From: DATJFH01 sp035495815 | GTDB taxonomy: Bacteria > Acidobacteriota > Terriglobia > Bryobacterales > Bryobacteraceae | Length of the DNA stretch: 44,392 nt | Reading direction: 5' to 3' | Assembly: GCA_035495815.1 (NCBI GenBank) | Contig: DATJFH010000213.1 | Location: forward strand, 1 to 44,392 | In this document: positions 1-7,767 of the stretch, piece by piece | Layout: every line of letters starts with the position of its first letter | Numbering within the stretch: the first letter of the stretch is position 1 | Notes under the pieces: generated by a model | What the model was told of the DNA's origin: nothing | Databases searched by the model: none | Seen by the model: only the letters and a program-made list of their open reading frames with translations | Program-made: the position numbers and the translations under genes

Positions 1-691
1 ACCTATTGCCAGGTCCAACCCATTCAGCCGCCTCCGTATAGCCAAATTTAACCCCTGCCCGCAGGCCACATCGCGCGTTTTCTCTCAGACCTGGAGAAAA
101 CCCTTTCCGGCCCACTGGCAGGAGCGCAAGTCAGTGTCTCGATCGAGTTGCTGGGAATCTACCTTCTTGAAGCGGTCCAAGCGGGCTTCTTCAGTTGGGC
201 AGATCTGAGGGAGGATGCTAACGCAACGCTGTACGGAACGCACCATCAGCGGCAACACATTGATTATCACGTGCGAACTATTCCCGCGGCGCTTGGCCCG
301 GATCACGCACACCGGAGCCTATTTGGCCCACATGCACTTCCTGCAAGCGTCCGATCCAGACCAGCATGCTGTCGGGAACGTTGGGAGCGAATCGATCACT
401 GCACTTTTCGATCGCGCAATGCAGCCCTCAAGCCGCTTCGGGGAGATTCTCAGGTCCCGGAATACCCATGACTGCTCGGGACGCCCATGTTGGCTGAACT
501 GCTTCGGCTGCTGGAATGGGGCCGAGAATGCGTTTCTCGAAAATGGCCGAAATCTGTCCCAACAGCCAAGGCTTTGTACAAAGTGAAGATTTCGTTTGTT
601 TGGAGAACACATGAATCTGCCATACAGCGTAATCCGTAGAACCGCACTGATCGGAACACGGGCATTTGCGGCCAGTTTCTTTTGCGCTTGT
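1..691. other. Degenerate region without an assignable intact gene
   Basis: No intact gene is recognisable. On the plus strand a frame is open from about 52 to 471 and reads protein-like between about 76 and 290 (for example the stretch IELLGIYLLEAVQAGFFSW). Another frame is protein-like around 487-640 (LLRLLEWGRECVSRKW). Neither resembles a family I can name, and they are in different frames, which fits a decayed gene. Base composition is visibly less GC-rich than in the housekeeping genes further on. Together with the hsdM and tniQ remnants to the right, this looks like old accessory DNA. The left window edge cuts the region, so its origin cannot be settled here. Confidence 0.4.
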
Positions 692-766
692 GGCCGTGCC
701 ACGGAGCAGGACGGCCGCACCCCAGAGGTACGACTCCAGTTGCTGTTGAGAGATCCGTTTGCTCAT
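692..766 (-). pseudogene. hsdM: Truncated start of a type I restriction-modification methylase (HsdM)
   Basis: The first 25 codons match the conserved N-terminus of HsdM, the DNA-methylating subunit of type I restriction systems: MSKRISQQQLESYLWGAA followed by LLRGTA. In intact proteins this is followed by a stretch like DAGDYKQYIFPLLFFKR, which is missing from all three frames here, so the gene is broken off after about 75 bases. Its ATG overlaps the stop codon of the upstream minus-strand fragment (ATGA), as in a working restriction operon. No methylase catalytic motif (NPPY), HsdS or HsdR is present. The identification rests on one short but distinctive motif. Confidence 0.55.
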
Positions 767-1150
767 GCAAGCTTCTTGTGGACCCATTGCCATTTCTTGT
801 GCGCGATCTCCATGCAGTTCTCGAAGGCGCGGTCGGTGCGGAGAAAGCTGAGGTTGCCTTCCGCTGCCTTATCCCGGTAATCCGGATGTTCCATCAGCGC
901 GGATAGCAGCAGACGAACGCGTGCTGTCGCCACGTAGCTCAGATCCTCGGTGTAATCTGCTGGGATCACCATTGACTTGCCGAACCGCTCGCGTAGATCC
1001 TCGATGCGGGAGTGGTTCAGCAGGCCTTGGCAGATCAGTGCCCACAGAAGGTACCGTGAGCGATGAATGAACGCGTACTTATTCTGCCCTTTCTGCTCGA
1101 TCTCCGCCGCCAACTTGCGCAAGCGGAACTGAACCTTTGCAGAGCAGGAT
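763..1150 (-). pseudogene. C-terminal remnant of an unidentified protein preceding hsdM
   Basis: The minus-strand frame ending at 763 is protein-like over roughly its last 125 residues, with the stretches NKYAFIHRSRYLLWALICQG and ATARVRLLLSALMEHPDY and the C-terminus KKWQWVHKKLA. The sequence is rich in basic and aromatic residues and looks helical. The stop codon overlaps the ATG of the hsdM remnant, so the two were once translationally coupled in a restriction or defence operon. I do not recognise the family; an abortive-infection type (AIPR-like) protein is only a guess from the setting. The frame stays open up to 1290, but upstream of about 1150 the sequence no longer looks like the same protein. 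Treat it as a fragment. Confidence 0.35.
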
Positions 1151-1272
1151 TTCGCGCGAGTCGGCACGCAGCCGACCGGGGTTGGTAAGACACTGCGACT
1201 GAAAACCGAACAGTTGATTGCCGCGGAGATGTTGAACGACCTCCGCGAAGACCGCTCCCGGATTCCAGTATG

Positions 1273-1357
1273 AGAGTACCCGGCCAACAAGGTTTCCCAC
1301 GCTTACCGAATGCGCTTCGGCGAGCCGGGCAACATAGCCGGTGAGGCTCTCGACCAT
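1273..1357 (-). pseudogene. Inverted N-terminal piece of tniQ
   Basis: Read on the minus strand from the ATG at 1357, the sequence gives MVESLTGYVARLAEAHSVSV then GNLVGRVLS, the conserved N-terminal motif of TniQ/TnsD-family transposition proteins (target-site recognition partners of Tn7- and Tn5053-type transposons). After about 28 codons the resemblance stops. The plus strand directly beside it, from 1363, continues with the next part of a TniQ protein. The two pieces lie back to back, as expected if the first 28 codons or so were inverted in place. The alternative, two divergent tniQ genes each missing the complementary part, is less economical. Confidence 0.6.
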
Positions 1358-1362
1358 CGTAA

Positions 1363-3104
1363 GAGTTCGCGGATCCCAAGGACCCGATTATCACGACGGC
1401 GGCCAAAGCATTCAGAGTCGGCGGGCATGGATTCCGAGCTTGCGGCTATGAGATCAACGGCGTTTCGGACCGAGCCGAAAAGTGGGTTCAAGCGCTGGAG
1501 GCTGCGACGACCCGCCGGGACCTACGATTTCTCACACTCCTTCCGCTCCGATATGCGCTTCCAGACCATTTGTTTCGGCGTCACCGGGCGTGGTGCGCAT
1601 TCTGTTTAGACCAATGGCGGAGCAACGGGCAGATGGTATACGAACCGCTTCTCTGGGCATTGGGGCTTCGTCACATTGCCCGATCCACGCCCGGTCGCTC
1701 GATTGCACTTGCCCCCGCTGTGCGGGGCAGAGGCTAAGTGCACTAGGCGTTTTCTCCCGGCCAGGGCACTGCGAACGCTGTGACGGATGGTTGGGCGCGC
1801 GGGATGCTGATAACAACCGGGCGGTCCCTGACTCGCCAAGCGGAAAGGACGAGGTGTGGCCATGCACCCAGGTTGGCGGATTGCTGGCGACGCTTCCTCA
1901 GGTCACCCCGGTGGCTGCAAGGGAATCGTTTCGCCGTAACCTGGTTGCCTATCTCGAACAGGTCGCAGGCGGTAATGTCCTTGCCTTGGCACAACTAATT
2001 CGGTGTCCTCATAGCATTCTGCAGAACTGGTTGGACGGTGCAACGGTTCCTCTCTTGGAGAACCTGCTGCGAACGTGCCAGTTCTTGAATGTTTCCGCTT
2101 CGAGTCTATTCGCTCCTCGGGGCCGACACCGGCGAACATCGCGGCCGCGAAGGAAGCCATTGCCATCGCAGGAAATCGCGGCGTGTTCCCATCCCGGCAT
2201 GCCAGTGAAATCCGGCGAGCACTTTTTGTGGCTCTTGATGAAGCCGTACCACACACTTTGTCGCAAGTGGCGCAAGGTCTGGGGTACACAAATACCGACA
2301 GGCTATATCACGCCGACCGAAAGCTGTGCCACAAAGATCGCCGCCAGATATCGGCAGTCGGGCCGCAGCCATTGGTGGAGGAAGCCGGGAGCGGCCCGAA
2401 TTTGCGACGCCGCCCAGTTGAAGGAGATTTTGGAGCAATCGCTCAAATCGAACGAGCCGCCCTCGGTTCATCGGATCGCCGCGAACCTCGGCTACTCGAA
2501 CGACGGATACGTTCACCAGAAGTACCCGGAACTCTGTCGGGCAATCGGCGACAAGATCAAGCTGGCGAAACAAGCTGAATCCCCTACCGTCCGCCGGACC
2601 CTAGAAAATGCGAGCGAGGAGCATCCGGCACCAACCCTCAAGGACGTGAGCCGCCGCCTCGGTTACTCGAGTTCTTCAGTCCTGCGGGCTCACGCGCCGG
2701 AACTATGCGATCAACTTGCGGCGAGGCACAGGGCCCACGTTGTGGAGCGCAGAGCAGATCTTGAAAGAACAGTCATAGCCGCGCTCGGGGAGACGCCCGT
2801 GCCTTCCTTGCAAGATCTCTGCAAACGCCTTGGCATTACGAAATGGTTTATGAATAAATACTTTCCGGCTGTGCGAGCCTCGGTAGCAGAGCAACACCGC
2901 CTTTGCGCCTCCGCCGAGACGAAGCGACGGCGCGAAAAGCTGTACTACGACGTCCATCACATTGCGGTCGAGCTTCGGAGCCAGAACGTGTACCCATCAG
3001 CTAACCGAATCGTTGAGCAGCTTCCAGAGGGGTCTAGCCGGGAATGGAAGGCATTCAATCTGGCAATTCGTCAGGCGCACAAGGCCCTCGGAATCTCGAG
3101 GTAG
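1363..3104 (+). pseudogene. tniQ: Frameshifted tniQ (TnsD-like transposition protein) pseudogene
   Basis: Three reading frames join to give one TniQ protein. Codons from 1363 to about 1662 read ...YEINGVSDRAEKWVQALEAA... and ...YEPLLWALG. The next frame carries the zinc ribbon (SHCPIHARSLDCTCPRC, then CERC). A third frame is needed from about 2120 to 2334, after which the second frame resumes to the stop at 3104. The shifts sit at short runs: GGGG 1662-1665, GGGG 2119-2122 and AAA 2333-2335. The C-terminal half has about five degenerate helix-turn-helix-like repeats of roughly 50-55 residues (LGYTNTDRLYHADRKLC, LGYSNDGYVHQKYPELC, LGYSSSSVLRAHAPELC and two more divergent). The N-terminal codons are inverted at 1273-1357. 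No transposase genes or transposon ends are visible. It is non-functional as read. Confidence 0.75.
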
Positions 3105-3152
3105 AGATTCAAAACACACCGGCAAGCAAGGGCTGTTGTCGTCCGATTAAAC

Positions 3153-3180
3153 CATAACCTTGCCAAACGGCAAAGTTATG
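3153..3180. repeat. 12-bp inverted repeat (hairpin) after the tniQ remnant
   Basis: CATAACCTTGCC at 3153-3164 and GGCAAAGTTATG at 3169-3180 pair over 12 positions with one C-A mismatch and an AAAC loop. It lies 48 bases after the tniQ stop and before the start of the conserved core genes. There is no T-run, so it is a poor intrinsic terminator. It could be a transcription barrier or a residue of an element end. Confidence 0.45.
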
Positions 3181-3278
3181 CCTTAAATCACACCAAAGCG
3201 GCCGGCAATTATCAATTCGTTCTGAACGTCATGCACTGGCTTTCCGGACTTCTTGGATAAGCCGGCCGGGCGTGGGGC

Positions 3279-3470
3279 TTACAAGGCCGCGATACGGGCC
3301 TGGGCCGAAGAGTCCCATTTCTCCCGGGGCAGCTTTTTCTTCAACTCTTCGATCAGCTCGCTGATGTTGACGCACCTTTCGCACAGTCCCATGACTCCGC
3401 CCCCGGGCGGTTGGGGCTGGGCCGGTGTCAATGGACTGCCGCAGTTGAAGCACTTGATCTCGTCTGCCAT
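3279..3470 (-). CDS. Small zinc-ribbon protein
   Basis: This is a 63-residue soluble protein of unknown function. Two CxxC pairs, KCFNCG near residues 7-10 and LCERC near 30-33, form a probable treble-clef or zinc-ribbon knuckle, separated by a proline/glycine-rich loop (PAQPQPPGGG). The C-terminal half is a charged helix (ELIEELKKKLPREKW). The start is well supported: a perfect AGGAGG lies 6 bases before the ATG. It is transcribed divergently from the next gene, with only about 20-80 bases between the possible starts, so the two promoters must overlap. Codon use and GC content match the core genes, in contrast to the DNA on its left. Confidence 0.8.
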   Translation of the reverse strand: MADEIKCFNCGSPLTPAQPQPPGGGVMGLCERCVNISELIEELKKKLPREKWDSSAQARIAAL

Positions 3471-3490
3471 GGCCTGCCTCCTATGAACTA

Positions 3491-3955
3491 GTGAAGCGGA
3501 TGGCGCAGGCGTTTCAGGGTGATAATCGAAGTCTGGCTCGATACTCGATGCGGCTGATGGTGATCGGTATTCTGTTCCTACTCGCCGGCTGGGCGGCCCT
3601 GCGTGCGTCCGATTCGGAAATCCGCGGTCCGGGGCGCGCCGGGATAGCGGCCGGCGCGGTGGGGCTGCTGATGCTGGGGGCGGGACTCGCCCGCGGGGTC
3701 ACGGTCGAATTGCCGGAGCCGCCTCCGCCGCCTCCCGCGGACCTGGCGGCGGTCAAAGCCCGCGCCGGAGCTCTTGGCCTGGCGTTGCCGGAGGACGCCG
3801 TGCTCGGGCGCGTGCTCGGCCGCCTCGTGAAGGGGCGCAAGATCGAGGCCATCCGGATCCTGCGCGTGGCCACCGGGCGCGACCTCAAAGACTCCAAGCA
3901 GGCCGTGGACGCGATGGAAAGAATCCTTCGGGAGGCGCATCCACCCGGTTCCTGA
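3491..3955 (+). CDS. Membrane protein with a ribosomal L7/L12-type C-terminal domain
   Basis: The product has up to 154 residues. Two hydrophobic segments (about 21-40 and 51-69) form a membrane hairpin, followed by a proline linker (PEPPPPPPAD). The last 55 residues resemble the C-terminal domain of ribosomal protein L7/L12: KIEAIRILRVATGRDLKDSK compares with the L7/L12 pattern KIxVIKxVRxxTGLGLKEAK. Such domains occur outside the ribosome in poorly studied bacterial membrane proteins. The function is unknown. The start is uncertain: GTG 3491, ATG 3500 and ATG 3549 are all in frame and none has a clear ribosome binding site; the last would place the first membrane segment at the very N-terminus. 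It is divergent from the zinc-ribbon gene. Confidence 0.7.
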   Translation: MKRMAQAFQGDNRSLARYSMRLMVIGILFLLAGWAALRASDSEIRGPGRAGIAAGAVGLLMLGAGLARGVTVELPEPPPPPPADLAAVKARAGALGLALPEDAVLGRVLGRLVKGRKIEAIRILRVATGRDLKDSKQAVDAMERILREAHPPGS

Positions 3956-4020
3956 GGGGCGGGTCGCGGCGCATCGCGCCCTTCGGGAACCGGGCGCAGG
4001 CCGGCGCGCGTCTGTTAGGT

Positions 4021-4737
4021 ATGTATTTGGGACACCGATTCCTCAGATTTGCCCTGTGCCTTGCGGCGCTGGCAATGCTGCTGAGCTGCGGGCAGCAGAA
4101 GCCGGCCGAGACGGCGGATTCCGAACCGCCGCGGCAGACTGCCGAGCCTGCGGCGGCGCCGGTTCCAACTCCGGCTCCGGCCCCGGCTGATCCACGGCCG
4201 GTGATCGCGGCGTTCGGCGACAGCTTGACGGCCGGCTACGGCGTCGAGACGGGCAACAGCTATCCCGATTTCCTGCAGAAGAGGCTCGACCGCGCCGGCA
4301 GGCGCTATCACGTGGTCAACGCCGGCATCAGCGGAGACACGACCAGCGGAGGCTTGGCGCGGGTAGACATGGTGATCGATCTGAAACCGGCCATCGTGAT
4401 TCTGGAACTGGGCGGCAATGACGGGTTGCGGGGGACTCCGCTCTCGTCAACGCGAGCGAATCTGGAGCAGCTGGTGGTGGATCTGCGGAAGTCGGGAGCG
4501 AAATTGGCGCTGGCGGGGATCACGCTGCCGCCCAATTACGGGCCGGACTACATCCGCTCGTTCGAGAGCATCTACAAGGACCTGGCGGCGAAATACAAGC
4601 TGCCGCTGATTCCATTTCTGCTGGAGGGAACGGTGGGGGTGAAGGGCCTAATGCAGCCCGACGGGATCCACGCCACGGCGAAGGGAAACGAGGTGGTGGC
4701 GGACCTGGTGATGAGGACGCTGGAGCCGCTGCTGTAA
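4021..4737 (+). CDS. GDSL/SGNH-family esterase lipoprotein (TesA-like)
   Basis: A 238-residue secreted hydrolase, probably an arylesterase or lysophospholipase anchored by lipid. The signal peptide ends in a lipobox (LLSC, Cys about 23), followed by a Pro/Ala-rich tether (residues 40-58) and the SGNH domain. All catalytic blocks are present: FGDSLTAGYG with the nucleophile Ser (about residue 67), NAGISGDTTSGG with the oxyanion Gly, ELGGND with Asn, and DGIHAT with the Asp-His pair near the C-terminus. The length is normal for a TesA-type enzyme with a lipoprotein leader. It stands alone on the plus strand 100 bases before ispH, and a promoter for ispH lies in that gap. The substrate cannot be read from the sequence. 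Confidence 0.88.
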   Translation: MYLGHRFLRFALCLAALAMLLSCGQQKPAETADSEPPRQTAEPAAAPVPTPAPAPADPRPVIAAFGDSLTAGYGVETGNSYPDFLQKRLDRAGRRYHVVNAGISGDTTSGGLARVDMVIDLKPAIVILELGGNDGLRGTPLSSTRANLEQLVVDLRKSGAKLALAGITLPPNYGPDYIRSFESIYKDLAAKYKLPLIPFLLEGTVGVKGLMQPDGIHATAKGNEVVADLVMRTLEPLL

Positions 4738-4804
4738 GGGGCCGGTCCCGGAGCGGGCGCCGGCAGGTTTTCGCGCGGGAAGTTACGCACAGAGTACGAG
4801 GGAT

Positions 4805-4813
4805 TGTTATAAT
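4805..4813 (+). promoter_or_regulatory. Extended -10 promoter of the hopanoid operon
   Basis: TGTTATAAT contains a perfect TATAAT (4808-4813) preceded by TG one base upstream (extended -10). The -35 match is weak (TTACGC at 4783-4788, spacing 19). Transcription would start near 4820, about 20 bases before the ispH ATG. It is the only strong promoter-like sequence before the gene chain running to 14520. Confidence 0.6.
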
Positions 4814-4840
4814 GTTTGAAAACCATTTCGTTCTCAACGT

Positions 4841-5836
4841 ATGCCATTGAAGCCATTCGCCGCCGCCAAGGACACGGAGAAGAAGATCTTTCTATTGAAA
4901 CCTCGCGGTTTTTGCGCCGGCGTGGTGCGGGCTATCGACGTGGTGGAGATCGCCCTCGAAATGTACGGGCCGCCGATCTACGTGCGGAAGGAGATCGTGC
5001 ATAACCGTCACGTGGTGGACAAGCTGCGCGACGCGGGCGCGATTTTCGTCGAAGAACTGGAGGAAGTGCCGGCGGGAGCGAGGGCGATTTTCAGCGCTCA
5101 CGGCGTGTCCCCGCAGGTGCGGGAGCACGCGCGGATCCGGAACCTGCAGATTATCGACGCCACCTGTCCGCTGGTGACGAAAGTGCATCTCGAAGCGATC
5201 AAGTTCGCGCGCAGCGGATACACCATCGTCCTGATCGGGCACAAGGATCACGACGAGGTGATCGGGACGCTGGGCGAGGCGCCGGAACAGACCGTGCTGG
5301 TTTCGAGTCCGGAGGAAGTGGACGCGCTGAAAGTGGCCGATGCGTCGCGGGTCTGTTACCTGACGCAGACCACGCTGAGCCTGGACGAAACCAGGGACAT
5401 CGTCAGCCGTCTCAAGGAGCGGTTCCCGCGGATTCAGGGTCCGCCGGCGCAGGATATCTGCTATGCCACCGAGAACCGCCAGATGGGGGTGAAGGCAGTC
5501 GCGCCTTTCTGCCAGTTGCTGCTGGTGGTGGGCTCGATGAACAGCTCGAACTCGAAGCGGCTGGTGGAGGTCTGCGAGAATACAGGGGTGCGGTCGTACC
5601 TGGTGGACGATGAAGGCGATGTCAATCCCGCCTGGCTGGCGAACGTCACCACCGTGGCGGTCACGGCCGGCGCATCGGCTCCGGAGAACCTGGTGCAGAA
5701 CCTGGTTTCGTGGCTGCGGCACAACGGTTTTAACAGCATGGAGGAAGTGGAGTTGGTGGAGGAGGATGTGCATTTCTCCCTGCCCGGCGAGCTCCAGGCC
5801 GCGGGATCGCGGCTGACGACGATTTCGATATCATGA
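4841..5836 (+). CDS. ispH: 4-hydroxy-3-methylbut-2-enyl diphosphate reductase
   Basis: IspH (LytB) is the last enzyme of the non-mevalonate isoprenoid pathway. It reduces HMBPP to IPP and DMAPP with a [4Fe-4S] cluster in the cytoplasm. The 331-residue length is normal. The three cluster cysteines are visible: C25 (RGFCAGVVRAI), C109 (DATCPLVTKVH) and C207 (DICYATENRQ). Other family landmarks are SAHGVSP and HNRHVV. It is the first gene of the hopanoid operon and its stop overlaps the shc start (ATGA), so isoprenoid precursor supply is coupled to squalene cyclisation. The start ATG 4841 lies about 28 bases after the TATAAT; no strong ribosome binding site is seen. Confidence 0.96.
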   Translation: MPLKPFAAAKDTEKKIFLLKPRGFCAGVVRAIDVVEIALEMYGPPIYVRKEIVHNRHVVDKLRDAGAIFVEELEEVPAGARAIFSAHGVSPQVREHARIRNLQIIDATCPLVTKVHLEAIKFARSGYTIVLIGHKDHDEVIGTLGEAPEQTVLVSSPEEVDALKVADASRVCYLTQTTLSLDETRDIVSRLKERFPRIQGPPAQDICYATENRQMGVKAVAPFCQLLLVVGSMNSSNSKRLVEVCENTGVRSYLVDDEGDVNPAWLANVTTVAVTAGASAPENLVQNLVSWLRHNGFNSMEEVELVEEDVHFSLPGELQAAGSRLTTISIS

Positions 5837-7767
5837 GTCCCGCGCTACAAAGGACCGACACCCTCACGGCGGGGCTGGCGCAGGGAATTCAGCGGGCAGC
5901 CGCCCAACTGCTGCAGCAGCAGGACCGGCGCGGCTTCTGGTGGGCCGAGCTGACTGCGGACACGACGCTCGAATCCGATTACATTCTGCTGCAGCTGTGG
6001 ATGCATCCGCCGAAAGAGGGGAAGTGGAATCCGGCTTCGCGCGAGCTGGTGGACAAGGCGGTGCGGTCCATTCTGGACCGGCAGCTTCCGGACGGCGGCT
6101 TCAGCGTGTACGTCAAGGGTCCTTCGGACATCAGCGCCACGGTCAAGGCTTACTTCGCGCTGAAACTGGCCGGCGTCCCGTACGACGATCCGCGGTTGAG
6201 GCAGGCACGCGAGCTGATTCTCGAAAAAGGCGGGATCCAGGCCGCCAACAGCTACGTGAAGATCAACCTGAGCCTGTTCGGGCTGTACCCGCGGGAGCAC
6301 GTGCCGTCGGTGCCGCCGGAGATCGCGCTGCTGGGGAACACGCTGTACCAGATGTCGTCCTGGACGAGGGCGATCGTGGTGGCGCTGTCCCTGGTCCACG
6401 CTCACAACCCGCGGCGGCCGGTCCCCGAGGGATTCAGCCTGGATGAGCTGTTCCTCCCGGAATCTCCCCTCGAATTCAGGAAGAGCGAGAAGACTTTCAG
6501 CTGGCGCAACACATTTCTGTTGCTCGACCAGGCGTTCAAGTTATGGGAGAAGCATGGCAGCCGGCGGATCCGCCGGAGAGCCATTCGGGCCGCCGAGCAG
6601 TGGATGATCGAGCGCTTCGAGATGTCGGACGGGTTGGGCGCGATTTACCCGCCGATGATGTACGCCATCATGGCGCTGGACGTGCTGGGCTACGCGGAAG
6701 ACCATCCCCTGCGGCAGGAGGCGGTGCGGCAGTTCGAGGCGCTGATGGTGAACGACGGGGAGCGTTTCTTCTTCCAGCCCTGCTTTTCTCCGGTGTGGGA
6801 CACGGCGATCGCGCTGTACGCTCTGGGCGAATCCGGCGCGGCTCCGCGGGACGCGATGCGGCGGGGAGCCGACTGGCTGCTGTCGAAAGAAGTCCGGCGG
6901 AAGGGCGACTGGTCGGTGAAGCGTCCGAACACGGAGCCGTCGGGCTGGTACTTCGAGTTCGCCAACGAATTCAATCCGGACATCGACGATTCGGCGATGG
7001 TGCTGCTGGGGCTGGCCCGGGCCCAGGCGTCGGACGCGGCGGCGCAGCAGGCCTGCCAGCGGCGCGCGGTGAACTGGGTGGTGGCCATGCAGTCGAAGGA
7101 CGGCGGCTGGGCGGCCTTCGACGCGGACAACAACTGGGAATTTCTGAGCGAAGTTCCTTTCGCCGATCACAACGCGATGCTCGACCCGTCCTGCGCCGAT
7201 ATCACGGGCCGGGTGCTCGAAGGGCTGTGCGCGCACGGGCTCGACCGCGGCCATGCGTCCGTGAAGCGCGGAGTGGATTACCTGGTGCGCACGCAGGAAG
7301 CGGACGGAAGCTGGTACGGCCGCTGGGGAGTGGCCTACATTTACGGAACCTGCTTCGCCCTGCGGGGTCTACGGGCGGCGGGCGAGGACGACCGGGAAGC
7401 CCACGTGCTGCGGGCGGGCGAATGGCTTCGTTCGATCCAGAACGCCGACGGCGGCTGGGGCGAGAGCTGCGCGAGCTACGACAACGGCGCGTATACGCGG
7501 GCCGAGAGCACGCCGTCGCAGACCGCCTGGGCGGTGATGGGCTTGCTGGCGGGCGGGGACACCAGCAGCCAGAGCGTCCGCAAGGGCGTGGAATTCCTGC
7601 TGCGCACGCAGCGCTCGGACGGCTCGTGGGACGAGGAGCTGGCCACCGGCACCGGCTTTCCCAAGGTCTTTTACCTCAACTACCACCTGTACCGGCTGTA
7701 TTTCCCATTGCTGGCTCTCTCCGAATACGCGAAGATTCGTCAAAACGGGTCCACGGACCGACTATGA
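5833..7767 (+). CDS. shc: Squalene--hopene cyclase
   Basis: A 644-residue monotopic membrane enzyme that cyclises squalene to hopene/hopanol, the committed hopanoid step (also called hpnF). The catalytic acid motif DxDD is present as D383-I-D385-D386 (NPDIDDSAM). Several QW repeats are visible, for example DGGFSVYVKG, KDGGWAAFDADNN, ADGSWYGRWG, DGGWGESC and SDGSWDEEL. The length matches bacterial cyclases. The start ATG overlaps the ispH stop by four bases and the stop overlaps the hpnH start in the same way, so all three are translationally coupled. Placing cyclase before the squalene-forming hpnC/hpnD differs from the common hpnCDE-first order. Confidence 0.97.
   Translation: MSPALQRTDTLTAGLAQGIQRAAAQLLQQQDRRGFWWAELTADTTLESDYILLQLWMHPPKEGKWNPASRELVDKAVRSILDRQLPDGGFSVYVKGPSDISATVKAYFALKLAGVPYDDPRLRQARELILEKGGIQAANSYVKINLSLFGLYPREHVPSVPPEIALLGNTLYQMSSWTRAIVVALSLVHAHNPRRPVPEGFSLDELFLPESPLEFRKSEKTFSWRNTFLLLDQAFKLWEKHGSRRIRRRAIRAAEQWMIERFEMSDGLGAIYPPMMYAIMALDVLGYAEDHPLRQEAVRQFEALMVNDGERFFFQPCFSPVWDTAIALYALGESGAAPRDAMRRGADWLLSKEVRRKGDWSVKRPNTEPSGWYFEFANEFNPDIDDSAMVLLGLARAQASDAAAQQACQRRAVNWVVAMQSKDGGWAAFDADNNWEFLSEVPFADHNAMLDPSCADITGRVLEGLCAHGLDRGHASVKRGVDYLVRTQEADGSWYGRWGVAYIYGTCFALRGLRAAGEDDREAHVLRAGEWLRSIQNADGGWGESCASYDNGAYTRAESTPSQTAWAVMGLLAGGDTSSQSVRKGVEFLLRTQRSDGSWDEELATGTGFPKVFYLNYHLYRLYFPLLALSEYAKIRQNGSTDRL

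Noticed and set aside
1172..1192. Walker-A-like PTGVGKT on the plus strand, suggesting a TnsC/TniB ATPase before tniQ
   Set aside because: The frame around it is short, ends at 1268-1270 and shows no Walker B or other AAA+ motif; the opposite strand is more protein-like here.
1600..2400. Sequencing error as the cause of the tniQ frameshifts
   Set aside because: The shifts are at short runs, but the other long genes across 40 kb are intact and the gene also carries an inversion, so true decay is more likely.
6543..7763. Long plus-frame extension upstream of hpnH (Arg/Gly-rich)
   Set aside because: It is the antiphase of shc in GC-rich DNA; the family N-terminus and the ATGA overlap place the hpnH start at 7764.
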